Both the position numbers and the translations under genes were made by a program. From assembly GCA_035362835.1 (NCBI GenBank), contig DAOSDY010000003.1:124001-188000 (forward strand): 64,000 nt of DNA. Reading direction: 5' to 3'. Each line of letters opens with the position of its first letter. Position 1 is the first letter of the stretch. The notes under the pieces are model-generated. The model saw only the letters and a list, made by a program, of their open reading frames with translations, did not search any database and had not been told where the DNA came from. The DNA is from Melioribacteraceae bacterium (GTDB taxonomy: Bacteria > Bacteroidota > Ignavibacteria > Ignavibacteriales > Melioribacteraceae). Positions 38,178 through 46,503 of the stretch are shown here, in pieces.

Positions 38178-38189
38178 TAATTCAATTCC

Positions 38190-38600
38190 TTATCTTGGAA
38201 ATTGTCTGATGCCGTAAATTTTTGAACTCCATGGAGAATACGTTCTGGCAACTTTGTTTATTGTCAGGATCGCACTTTCCTGATCATGTAATTCATTCAT
38301 ATAAAGATGAAGGGCTATCGCTATAGCCGCATTTACCTCGCCGGACAACTCCACATCTTTTCCTTTTGCAGGTAATTCTTTCCCTTCTTTTTTAAGATTG
38401 GATTTTATCCTGTAATTCAATGCTTTAGTGATGTTATAAAAAAGCATGTAAAGAAGAAGAAGTGAAAGGAAGACTACAGCCATCCCAATAAAAGTCATTC
38501 CCACACCCCAGGGGTCAATATCGAGAAATTTTTTCGAGTTTTCCGCAATTCTCGATTTTGCTAATGAATCGGCTGCTGCAACTGCCTGTGCAATTATCAT
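38190..38600 (-). CDS. mmdD: OadG/MmdD family small membrane subunit
   Basis: 136 residues with one TM segment (GMTFIGMAVVFLSLLLLYMLFY) after a short N-terminus. A soluble tail follows with a charged linker and the helix-rich EVNAAIAIALHLYMNELHDQESAILTINK. This layout matches the gamma/delta chains that hold the decarboxylase complex on the membrane. The N-terminal 30 residues (SRIAENSKKFLDIDPWG) are longer than in OadG proper. It lies eight bases after the carboxyltransferase gene and 12 bases before the biotin carrier. Compare the 52-residue partner of the second beta subunit at 35291, which lacks the tail. Confidence 0.87.
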   Translation of the reverse strand: MIIAQAVAAADSLAKSRIAENSKKFLDIDPWGVGMTFIGMAVVFLSLLLLYMLFYNITKALNYRIKSNLKKEGKELPAKGKDVELSGEVNAAIAIALHLYMNELHDQESAILTINKVARTYSPWSSKIYGIRQFPR

Positions 38601-38608
38601 TTATCCTC

Positions 38609-40168
38609 CTATAATGGAATGTTAGAATGTTTTTTGGGAGGATTAAGATCTTTCTTAGTAGCGAGCGACTGAAGTGCCCGTATTACTCTGAATCTTGTGT
38701 TTCGCGGTTCTATCACATCATCTATATAACCGTACTTAGCCGCAACATAGGGCGTAGCAAATTTATTCCGGTACTGTTCCTCTTTTTCATTTATGAATTT
38801 TACTTTTTCCTGATCATCCTTAATTTCTGAAATCTCTTTTTGATGAAGGACTTCAATTGCTCCTCTGGGGCCCATAACGGCAATCTCAGCTGTGGGCCAT
38901 GCATAATTAATATCTCCTCTCAGATGCTTAGAGCCCATTACATCATAAGCACCGCCGTAAGCTTTACGGAGAATAATGGTTACTTTAGGGACAGTCGCTT
39001 CGCCGTATGCAAATAGTAATTTGGCGCCGTGGAGAATTATTCCGCCGTATTCCTGAGCTGTTCCCGGGAGGAAGCCAGGTACATCTACAAGCGTAACAAT
39101 CGGGATGTTGAAAGCATCGCAGTAACGGACGAATCTTCCGGCTTTACGGGATGAATTAATATCTAATACTCCGGCCAGATAATTCGGCTGATTGGCAACT
39201 ATTCCAACAGGCATCCCGTTGAACCGTGCAAAGCCGGTTACAATATTCGGTGCATAATGCCGCTGGACTTCCAGGAATTCATGATAGTCGGCAATTGCGT
39301 GTATTACATCTTTAACATCGTATGGTTTGTTAGGACTTTCTGGAATTATTTCGTTTAGCGAGTCTTCGAGTCTGTCGATCGGATCGTCACACACCGAAAG
39401 CGGGGGATCCTCAAGATTATTCTGAGGCATGTAACTTAATAGTTTTCTTATAAGCAGAATTCCTTCCTGCTCGTCATCTGCTACAAAATGTGTAACTCCG
39501 GATTTAGAACCGTGAACCATAGCACCGCCGAGCTCTTCGTCGGTAACTACTTCACCGGTTACGGTTTTAACTACTTTGGGCCCGGTTACAAACATATAGC
39601 TAGTGCCTTTGGACATAATCGTAAAATCGGTTAGAGCCGGTGAGTAGACGGCTCCACCGGCACAAGGACCAAAGATCGCGGATATCTGAGGTATTAAACC
39701 GGAAGCCATAATATTGCGCTGAAATATATCGGCATAACCTCCAAGACTTTTAACTCCCTCCTGAATTCTGGCGCCGCCGCTGTCGTTTATTCCGATTAGC
39801 GGAGCTCCTACTTTCATTGCCTTGTCCATCACCTTACAAATTTTCTGAGCGTACATCTCGGAAAGTGATCCGCCGAAAACAGTAAAGTCCTGTGAAAACA
39901 CATAAACAAGACGTCCGTCTATCGTACCGTAACCTGTAACAACTCCGTCTGATAGATAAGTCTGCTTATCGAGACCGAAATCGACTGTCCGGTGGGAAAC
40001 GAACATATCAAACTCCTCGAAGCTGCCTTCATCGAGAAGCATATCGATTCTTTCCCTTGCAGTAAATTTTCCTTTTTGATGTTGCGATTCAATTCTTTTT
40101 TCACCGCCGCCCAGCCGCGCTTTAGCGCGCATATCCATCAACTCTTTGATCTTGTCCTGTAATGCCAT
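38609..40168 (-). CDS. mmdA: Methylmalonyl-CoA decarboxylase alpha / propionyl-CoA carboxylase beta-type carboxyltransferase
   Basis: 519 residues, the length of PccB/MmdA enzymes. Both crotonase-fold halves are visible, with oxyanion-hole glycines in INDSGGARIQEG and RKAYGGAYDVMGSKH. It moves a carboxyl group between methylmalonyl-CoA and biotin. The decarboxylase direction is favoured because membrane Na+-pump subunits follow in the operon and no biotin carboxylase gene is present. The reverse reaction cannot be excluded. It comes after mce and before the OadG-like gene. Confidence 0.95.
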   Translation of the reverse strand: MALQDKIKELMDMRAKARLGGGEKRIESQHQKGKFTARERIDMLLDEGSFEEFDMFVSHRTVDFGLDKQTYLSDGVVTGYGTIDGRLVYVFSQDFTVFGGSLSEMYAQKICKVMDKAMKVGAPLIGINDSGGARIQEGVKSLGGYADIFQRNIMASGLIPQISAIFGPCAGGAVYSPALTDFTIMSKGTSYMFVTGPKVVKTVTGEVVTDEELGGAMVHGSKSGVTHFVADDEQEGILLIRKLLSYMPQNNLEDPPLSVCDDPIDRLEDSLNEIIPESPNKPYDVKDVIHAIADYHEFLEVQRHYAPNIVTGFARFNGMPVGIVANQPNYLAGVLDINSSRKAGRFVRYCDAFNIPIVTLVDVPGFLPGTAQEYGGIILHGAKLLFAYGEATVPKVTIILRKAYGGAYDVMGSKHLRGDINYAWPTAEIAVMGPRGAIEVLHQKEISEIKDDQEKVKFINEKEEQYRNKFATPYVAAKYGYIDDVIEPRNTRFRVIRALQSLATKKDLNPPKKHSNIPL

Positions 40169-40215
40169 TATTGTTCCTCAGTTGAACGTTTTATTTGCTG
40201 TTTATTAAATGTGAG

Positions 40216-40620
40216 TTACGGATGTTCGCATAACTCAGTTAATACCCCGTTTGTAGATTTCGGATGAAGAAATGCAATATTCAATCCTTCAGCTCCTTTG
40301 CGGGGCTCTTTATCAATTAATTGAATCCCCTTCGACTCGATCTCTTTCAATGCGTCTTTAAGATTCTCCGTGGCGAAAGCTATATGATGTATTCCTTCGC
40401 CTTTTTTTTCTATGAACTTACCGATCGGTCCGTCGGATTCTGTTGATTCAAGTAGCTCGATTTTTGTCTGGCCAACCATGAAAAATGCCGTTTTCACTTT
40501 TTGATCTTTTACCTCTTCAACAGAATAACATTTTAATCCGAGAACATTTTCATAATACTTAATTGATTCATCGAGATTTTTAACTGCTATACCGATATGT
40601 TCTATATACTTAAGTTCCAT
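40216..40620 (-). CDS. mce: Methylmalonyl-CoA epimerase
   Basis: 134 residues, two vicinal-oxygen-chelate modules: YIEHIGIAVKNLDES at the start and GEGIHHIAFATENL in the middle, ending TNGVLTELCEH. The His and Glu metal ligands of the family are present. It interconverts the R and S forms of methylmalonyl-CoA, linking the mutase product to the decarboxylase. It lies 40 bases after mutA and 47 bases before mmdA, all on the same strand. Confidence 0.97.
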   Translation of the reverse strand: MELKYIEHIGIAVKNLDESIKYYENVLGLKCYSVEEVKDQKVKTAFFMVGQTKIELLESTESDGPIGKFIEKKGEGIHHIAFATENLKDALKEIESKGIQLIDKEPRKGAEGLNIAFLHPKSTNGVLTELCEHP

Positions 40621-40660
40621 TCCATTTACTCCTGAAGTTTTGTCTGTTCAAATAAATATG

Positions 40661-42340
40661 TTAAATGACCACCTGTTCTTTATACTCACCGAAAACATTT
40701 CTCATCGTATTACATATTTCACCTATGCTTGCGTAGACTTTTACAGCATCAAGTATAAACGGCATTAAATTGGAGGTTCCTTCCGCTGCTGTTTTAAGAG
40801 CCGCTAATTTTTCTTCAACCTCTCTCTGGTTCCTGCTCGATCTGGTTTTATTGAGAAATTGAATCTGATCGTTTTGAATTTTTTCATCGATCTTAAGGAT
40901 TTTGCCTTTGTGCTCTTCCTTCTCAACAAATTTATTAATTCCTACTACAATTCTTTCACCGCGTTCCAGTTCCTGGTTGAACTGATAAGCCGATTTTTGA
41001 ATTTCCATCTGAATATAACCGGCTTCGATCGCATTAACCACACCGCCGAGAGAATCAATCTTATTGATATATTCTCCGGCCTCTTTTTCTATCTGATCGG
41101 TAAGCGACTCGATATAATACGAACCGGCAAGAGGATCTATTGTGTTTGTTACACCGCTTTCGTAAGCCACTACCTGTTGAGTTCTTAAAGCAACTTTAAC
41201 TGATTCTTCAGTTGGAAGTGCAAGTGCTTCGTCTCTTGAATTTGTATGAAGACTCTGAGTTCCGCCGAGAACCGCGGCAAGCGTCTGTATAGTTACTCGG
41301 ATAATATTATTGTCAACCTGTTTAGCAGTAAGTGTAGAACCGGCTGTCTGTGTATGGAATCTTAACATCTGGGATTTATCTTTTTTAGCACCGAATCTCT
41401 CCTTCATAATTCTGGCCCAGAGTCTTCTTGCCGCCCTGTATTTTGCTACCTCTTCGAGCAGATCATTATGCGCATTGAAGAAGAATGACAACTGTCCGGC
41501 GAATTCGTCAACATCCAGTCCGGCTTTTATAGCAGCTTCAACATAAGCAATTCCATCTGCAAGAGTGAAACCGACTTCCTGTGCGGCAGTTGATCCTGCT
41601 TCGCGAATATGGTAACCCGAAATTGAAATAGTATTCCACTTAGGCACTTCCTTAGAACAGTATTCAAAAATGTTCGTTATAAGTCTCATAGATGGTTTGG
41701 GGGGATAAATGTAAGTGCCCCGTGCAACGTATTCTTTAAGAATATCGTTCTGAATTGTTCCGCTAATCTTATCCTTTGTAACACCCTGCTTTTCGGCAAC
41801 AGCAATGTACATTGCCAGAAGGACTGACGCCGGTGCATTGATAGTCATTGAAGTTGAAACCTTGTCGAGAGGAATCTGGTTGAACAGAATTTCCATATCT
41901 GCGAGAGTATCGATAGCCACGCCGACTTTACCGACTTCACCAAGAGCCATCGGGTCGTCGCTGTCGTATCCTATCTGCGTTGGTAAATCGAAAGCTACTG
42001 ATAGTCCGCTTTGTCCCTGCGTCAACAAGTAACGGTAACGTTCATTCGATTCTTTAGCAGTTCCGAATCCTGCATATTGACGCATTGTCCAAAACCGTCC
42101 TCTGTACATAGTTGGCTGAACACCTCTGGTAAAAGGATACTTGCCCGGGAAACCGAGTTTTTCTTCATAGTTTTCAGAATCGGTTAAGTTTGGAATGTAA
42201 AGCGGATCCACTTTAGTAAAGGACTGGGTTGTAAATTCTTTGCTTCTTTCTGGGAATTTAGATACTGTTTTGAGGTAATTCGATTCCTCCCAGTTTTTGT
42301 ATGCGTTCTGCACCTTCTCTTTTAATTGATCGATGGTCAT
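40661..42340 (-). CDS. mutA: Methylmalonyl-CoA mutase, large catalytic subunit
   Basis: 559 residues, matching the catalytic (substrate-binding barrel) domain only. Motifs include RQYAGFGTAKESNERYRYLL, GLSVAFDLPTQIGYDSD and ARRLWARIMKERFGAK, ending with KVYASIGEICNTMRNVFGEY. The C-terminal B12-binding domain of full-length mutases is missing, so a separate small B12-binding subunit must be encoded elsewhere, as in archaea and some bacteria. It interconverts succinyl-CoA and methylmalonyl-CoA. It is the first gene of the six-gene operon running to mmdB. Confidence 0.96.
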   Translation of the reverse strand: MTIDQLKEKVQNAYKNWEESNYLKTVSKFPERSKEFTTQSFTKVDPLYIPNLTDSENYEEKLGFPGKYPFTRGVQPTMYRGRFWTMRQYAGFGTAKESNERYRYLLTQGQSGLSVAFDLPTQIGYDSDDPMALGEVGKVGVAIDTLADMEILFNQIPLDKVSTSMTINAPASVLLAMYIAVAEKQGVTKDKISGTIQNDILKEYVARGTYIYPPKPSMRLITNIFEYCSKEVPKWNTISISGYHIREAGSTAAQEVGFTLADGIAYVEAAIKAGLDVDEFAGQLSFFFNAHNDLLEEVAKYRAARRLWARIMKERFGAKKDKSQMLRFHTQTAGSTLTAKQVDNNIIRVTIQTLAAVLGGTQSLHTNSRDEALALPTEESVKVALRTQQVVAYESGVTNTIDPLAGSYYIESLTDQIEKEAGEYINKIDSLGGVVNAIEAGYIQMEIQKSAYQFNQELERGERIVVGINKFVEKEEHKGKILKIDEKIQNDQIQFLNKTRSSRNQREVEEKLAALKTAAEGTSNLMPFILDAVKVYASIGEICNTMRNVFGEYKEQVVI

Positions 42341-42551
42341 TCATTTCCCTTTTGAAAAATGATAGTTTATGCAATTAATATGCCTATCAAAGAAGAAGGA
42401 CAATAAAGATAAAACGGAGAATGCTGTGTGAATTTAATGATTTTATTAAATAAAGAGGGGAAATCTTATATAAATTTATTTATACTTCTCAATAATTGGA
42501 ATAGAGTTATCTAATATGGAAATTCAGAGTAAAAATTTATTTTTCCGGAAC

Positions 42552-42580
42552 TTGACAAATCCTTCTCTAAAATCTATTTT
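42552..42580 (+). promoter_or_regulatory. Candidate promoter for tRNA-Asn
   Basis: TTGACA (42552-42557), 17-base spacer, TATTTT (42575-42580). This is close to a sigma70 consensus and lies about 40 bases before the tRNA. It is a sequence match only. Confidence 0.55.
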
Positions 42581-42619
42581 TAGACCTCGATTTTGTATGT
42601 ATTTCATATGAAATGAAAT

Positions 42620-42691
42620 TCCGCGGTAGCTCAATGGCAGAGCATGCGGCTGTTAACCGCAGGGTTGTAGGTTCGAGCCCTACCCGCGGAG
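42620..42691 (+). tRNA. tRNA-Asn (anticodon GTT)
   Basis: A full cloverleaf is readable. The 7-bp acceptor stem TCCGCGG/CCGCGGA spans 42620-42626 and 42684-42690. The anticodon stem TGCGG/CCGCA encloses loop CTGTTAA with GTT at 42652-42654, and the T-arm reads GTAGG-TTCGAGC-CCTAC. The discriminator is G at 42691; CCA is not encoded. It is a single tRNA gene, between the mutA operon and the cold-shock gene. Confidence 0.97.
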
Positions 42692-43060
42692 CTAATGCTC
42701 CGTTAAAGGAGAATTAATCGGTTCTTATAAATATTGAAGTAGAAGGTTTTAGGCATTTTGTTCGTTTTTTTGGTTTTTAATTTGATCTTCTTTATATCAT
42801 TTAGATTTTAACTCCCACATTAGATTTAGTATGAAAACCCAACCTTAATTTTATAGAACCCGTTATGTTTGTTCATTGAATGTTTGAGGATAGGAATAAT
42901 TCCAATCCTTCACGCATATTGAGAGGACATGCGTGTTAATCATAAGTCCTTTTTATGAACTTGAGCAGTGGACGTTTGTTGATTTATATTAACAAAGCTT
43001 TGCAGGTGCTCTGTTCGTCTTTTAAATAATTATTTTTCATTTTATTAGGAGCATCAAAAG
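42692..43060 (+). promoter_or_regulatory. Structured leader region of the cold-shock gene
   Basis: A 369-base stretch without a gene. Three hairpins can be drawn: 42888-42908 (GGAT/GGAAT pairing with ATTCC/ATCC), 42911-42935 (7-bp CACGCAT/ATGCGTG) and 42975-42996 (9-bp stem, one G-U, loop TTAT). All lie in the last 175 bases before the csp start. Long folded 5' leaders are known for cspA-type mRNAs, where they act as temperature sensors. The transcription start is not located, so how much is transcribed is inferred. Confidence 0.5.
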
Positions 43061-43273
43061 ATGTCAGAACGAGTAAAAGGAACCGTAAAATGGTTCAACG
43101 GCGCAAAAGGTTATGGATTCATTCAACGCAAAGACGGAGATGATGTTTTTGTTCATTTCCAGGCAATTGTTGGTGAAGGATACAAAACCCTTCAGGAAGG
43201 TCAGCAGGTTGAATTCACGGTTGCTCAAGGTCAAAAAGGCCCACAAGCTCAGGAAGTAAAAGTTATTCAATAA
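43061..43273 (+). CDS. Cold-shock protein (CspA family)
   Basis: 70 residues, a single cold-shock domain. RNP1 is KGYGFIQ and RNP2 is VFVHF; the start TVKWFNGAKG is typical. It binds single-stranded RNA and DNA and unwinds mRNA structure. TTAGGAGC precedes the ATG. It has a long, hairpin-rich upstream region and a strong terminator 20 bases after its stop. Which member of the Csp set it is cannot be told; it may be constitutive or cold-induced. Confidence 0.97.
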   Translation: MSERVKGTVKWFNGAKGYGFIQRKDGDDVFVHFQAIVGEGYKTLQEGQQVEFTVAQGQKGPQAQEVKVIQ

Positions 43274-43292
43274 TTTTTACGATTTCAAAATT

Positions 43293-43320
43293 AAAAACCC
43301 CGGCAATAGCCGGGGTTTTT
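43293..43320. terminator. Bidirectional intrinsic terminator after csp
   Basis: Seven-bp GC stem CCCCGGC/GCCGGGG (43298-43304 with 43309-43315), loop AATA, with an A-run before and TTTTT after. It ends csp and can also end the convergent GH27 gene. Confidence 0.9.
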
Positions 43321-43324
43321 GTTT

Positions 43325-45619
43325 TTAAAGAGAATCAGATTTGATCAGGTAGCATCCGTGCGAAGGAACTCCGAATAAAATCTTTTCACCCTTGTGCGGG
43401 ATTTCCTTTTGCCGCCAGACGTCTCTTATCCTTACATTTTCATTTAATCCGGTCCTTAATAAGTCTAATTCGAACTGTTCGGTACTATCACCGAGGTTAA
43501 AAATCCCTACCGCTTTATTACCATCCGCAAGTTCTTTAATCCAGACTTGAATATTGCCTTCTTTCAAAACCGGTACTGCCTGTTTTCCAAGAGGGTCCTG
43601 ATTAACAGATAAGACTTCATCATTTGTAAGCAGATTCATTGTGAAAGGATCAGCCCTCGATAAGTCGCATCCGATCAGCAGTGGTGCAGAGAGTAGAGAC
43701 CAGAGACTGATATGAGTATACTGCTCGTCTGGTGTTAATTTTGTAGGATGTAAATTCGGGCCCCAGCCAACCCAGCCGACTACAAGCATATCGGGGTCAT
43801 TCCATTGCCCCGGACCGGCATATTTCGCATTTTCAATCTGATTGAAACCAATCTCACTCATACTCTTCCATGTATCCGTAATATCACCTGTTGTTCGCCA
43901 GAGATTACCTCCAACTTCAGCGCCCCATTCCCAGACTTTTCCCATCCCGTACTGGCATAAACTGTAGACAATATCCCGGTTAATTTGCTTTAATGCGTCT
44001 CGCATTACAAAGTAAGGTTTTTTTAGTTCGGGGATTGATTTGTCTTTGGCAATCTGATCGTATGAACACCAATCGTATTTAAGATAGTCGATTCCCCAGG
44101 AAGCAAATGATTGTGCGTCCTGTAACTCATGCTGATAAGATGCAGTATAACCGCCGCAGGTTAAAGGCCCGGGCGAACTGTAAATCCCGAGTTTCAATCC
44201 CATAGCATGGATGCTGTCTGCTAGAGCTTTCATATCAGGAAATTTTTCGTTCGTTAAAATAAAACCGTTTGAATCACGTTTAGGCAATGGAGAGTCGCCT
44301 TTTATTTCCCATCCGTCATCAATGTTAATAAATGTCCATCCGTGATTAATTAATTTTTCCTTAAAAACCCTGGCCGATTCCAGAACTTTTTGCTGATCAA
44401 CTGCAAGTCCCCATACATTCCAGCTGTTCCATCCCATCGGCGGAGTTAATGCAAGTTTTTCTCCAATTATAAATTTAATCTCAGCTCCGGCCGAGCCATA
44501 TTTATTCGCAACTTCAACATTAATAGTATATTGGCCGGTTTTACGGACTACGCCGTTTATAATTCCTGTATTCTCATCAATAGAAAGTCCTTCAGGCAGA
44601 TTCGCTGCTTTGAATTTTACCGGTCTTTCTCCGGTTACAGCAACGGTATAAAGAAAGGGTCTACCCGGGGATTGACCGTAGATTTTTGCACCGTTTATTC
44701 TGGGGTGCTTTGGGGGAACCGGAGTTAGAATATAAGGTACCTCCTCTGTGAAAGAAAAGATCTCTTTAGTCCCGGTAAATCTAAAATCATATTGAACCTT
44801 TACAGGTTTTAAAATATTGCTCAGAGTATAAGAGAAATTTTTATTATCTCCCGGATTCAATTCCACCGGCTCATTTTTCACAAAGAGATTATTTCCGTTA
44901 GTCTTATCTACAGCATTAATCTCAAATGTTCCGGCTAACTTTAATCTGTCCGAGATATTTTTAATGTAGAAGTTTTTCGTAATTGAGTCGCCGGAAAATT
45001 CGAATTCGGTGGTAGCTGAATTTGTAAAAAGGTATTCAGTTACATTCGTCATACTTACAGAACCATTGCCGGTATAAATTCCGCCCTGACCACCCTGATC
45101 GAAAACACGGACCGCGATAATATTAATATTATCCCATAGTATTCGCGGGTCATCTGTTGGCAGGGTATAGCGCCGGTTTTTATCCCAGAGAATTGTTTCG
45201 GCATTAAGAAAGGTTGAGTCAATTTTATGATCGGTTTTAACATTAAATCCGTTAATTCCGATTATCTTCCCGTTTAGAAAAGTATGGTCAAAATTATTCA
45301 CCTTTCCAAGAAAAATCTTCAAACTGTCTTTTAAGTATGCATTCTGTTTTAGCGAAGAGGGAATAAAGACTTTTATTCTGTACCAGGCAAAACCGTCTAA
45401 CGGATCGTATCCCTGCTCTTCCCATATTTTGTCGATAGAAATATCATTCCAATCAGAATCGGTATAGTTAAGTTTAGAGTATTCGGGATCAGTAAAATTA
45501 TTACTGTCGCCAACTTTGAATTTCCATCCGTCCTTAAGTCTGATTAACTCTTCCTGCGCGTAATATTGAACCGGAGGGAAAATAAATATGATAAGAAGTG
45601 ATAAAAGTTTGAGGTTCAT
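43325..45619 (-). CDS. Secreted GH27 alpha-galactosidase with N-terminal beta-sandwich and Ig-like domain
   Basis: 764 residues with signal peptide (ending PPVQYYAQ). Residues about 22-195 resemble the galactose-binding-like sandwich of GH2 enzymes (LKDGWKFKVGD, WYRIKVFIPSSL). Residues about 305-385 form a putative Ig-like domain (GLSIDENTGIINGV). The GH27 barrel starts at LTPPMGWNSWN. The nucleophile is Asp516 in YLKYDWC and the acid/base is Asp608 in WNDPDM. Plain GH27 enzymes are about 400 residues, so about half of this protein is accessory domains. It likely cleaves terminal alpha-galactose from polysaccharides. It stands alone on the reverse strand. Confidence 0.93.
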   Translation of the reverse strand: MNLKLLSLLIIFIFPPVQYYAQEELIRLKDGWKFKVGDSNNFTDPEYSKLNYTDSDWNDISIDKIWEEQGYDPLDGFAWYRIKVFIPSSLKQNAYLKDSLKIFLGKVNNFDHTFLNGKIIGINGFNVKTDHKIDSTFLNAETILWDKNRRYTLPTDDPRILWDNINIIAVRVFDQGGQGGIYTGNGSVSMTNVTEYLFTNSATTEFEFSGDSITKNFYIKNISDRLKLAGTFEINAVDKTNGNNLFVKNEPVELNPGDNKNFSYTLSNILKPVKVQYDFRFTGTKEIFSFTEEVPYILTPVPPKHPRINGAKIYGQSPGRPFLYTVAVTGERPVKFKAANLPEGLSIDENTGIINGVVRKTGQYTINVEVANKYGSAGAEIKFIIGEKLALTPPMGWNSWNVWGLAVDQQKVLESARVFKEKLINHGWTFINIDDGWEIKGDSPLPKRDSNGFILTNEKFPDMKALADSIHAMGLKLGIYSSPGPLTCGGYTASYQHELQDAQSFASWGIDYLKYDWCSYDQIAKDKSIPELKKPYFVMRDALKQINRDIVYSLCQYGMGKVWEWGAEVGGNLWRTTGDITDTWKSMSEIGFNQIENAKYAGPGQWNDPDMLVVGWVGWGPNLHPTKLTPDEQYTHISLWSLLSAPLLIGCDLSRADPFTMNLLTNDEVLSVNQDPLGKQAVPVLKEGNIQVWIKELADGNKAVGIFNLGDSTEQFELDLLRTGLNENVRIRDVWRQKEIPHKGEKILFGVPSHGCYLIKSDSL

Positions 45620-45709
45620 AACATCACCTTATAGAATGGCTCAAACAAAATTATCCCTTAATCATTAAACTCCCAAAATAAATTTTAATTGTACCGGGTT
45701 TAATAGACC

Positions 45710-46345
45710 TTATTTCAGTTTATCTGAAAAGACTTTCTTGAATTTTTCTATTTTCGGAGTGATTACAAAACTGCAATAACCCTGATAAGTATTATTCTCA
45801 TAATAATTCTGGTGATAATCCTCAGCTTTGTAGAATTTTCTAAAGGGACTGATTTCTGTAACGATCGGATCATTCCAGATTCGGGCTTCATCGAGCTTCT
45901 GTTTGTATTCCTCAGCAAGTCTTTTCTGATCCTCATTATGATAGAAAATTACCGACCTGTACTGTGTACCGACATCGGCACCCTGTCTATTTAATGTTGT
46001 GGGATCGTGAGTCTTCCAGAATATTTCGAGGAGTTCGCTATAGGAAACTAAATTTGGATCAAAATAAATCATGACAACTTCCGCATGACCTGTCAGTCCC
46101 GTACATACGGCTTCATAAGTAGGATTCGGTACCGATCCGCCCGAGTAACCGGATTCTACTTTTAAAACACCTTTTACTAATTCAAATACCGCCTCTGTAC
46201 ACCAGAAGCATCCCGAACCGAAAGTTGCAACAGAATATTTTGAAGTATCTATCATTTTTTCCTCATTTAATTCATGAGATAAGTTTTGCCGGCTGATATT
46301 ACACCCTGTAAATATTAATAATATCAGCAGAATTAAATATTTCAT
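45710..46345 (-). CDS. msrA: Peptide methionine sulfoxide reductase MsrA, predicted lipoprotein
   Basis: 211 residues. The active-site motif GSGCFWC has the catalytic Cys at residue 46. The conserved GYSGG, PTYEAVCTGLTGHAEVV and YRSVIFY segments are present. The N-terminus MKYLILLILLIFTGC is a lipoprotein signal with lipobox FTGC, so the enzyme is probably anchored in the periplasm, where it would repair oxidised Met in exported proteins. The cytoplasmic form usual in model bacteria lacks this signal. No msrB lies beside it. Confidence 0.95.
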   Translation of the reverse strand: MKYLILLILLIFTGCNISRQNLSHELNEEKMIDTSKYSVATFGSGCFWCTEAVFELVKGVLKVESGYSGGSVPNPTYEAVCTGLTGHAEVVMIYFDPNLVSYSELLEIFWKTHDPTTLNRQGADVGTQYRSVIFYHNEDQKRLAEEYKQKLDEARIWNDPIVTEISPFRKFYKAEDYHQNYYENNTYQGYCSFVITPKIEKFKKVFSDKLK

Positions 46346-46503
46346 TGTTATCTCTTAAATAATTTCTACTGTAATTGAGAACAAAAAAAATGATTAAAAA
46401 ATTCACATTACTTTTTAACTGGAATTTCGTAAGTTTAAAACGAACTTATTCTCATCCTCGAAAATTAAACTATTTAAGAAACGGGTTTACTAACGGGGTG
46501 GGT

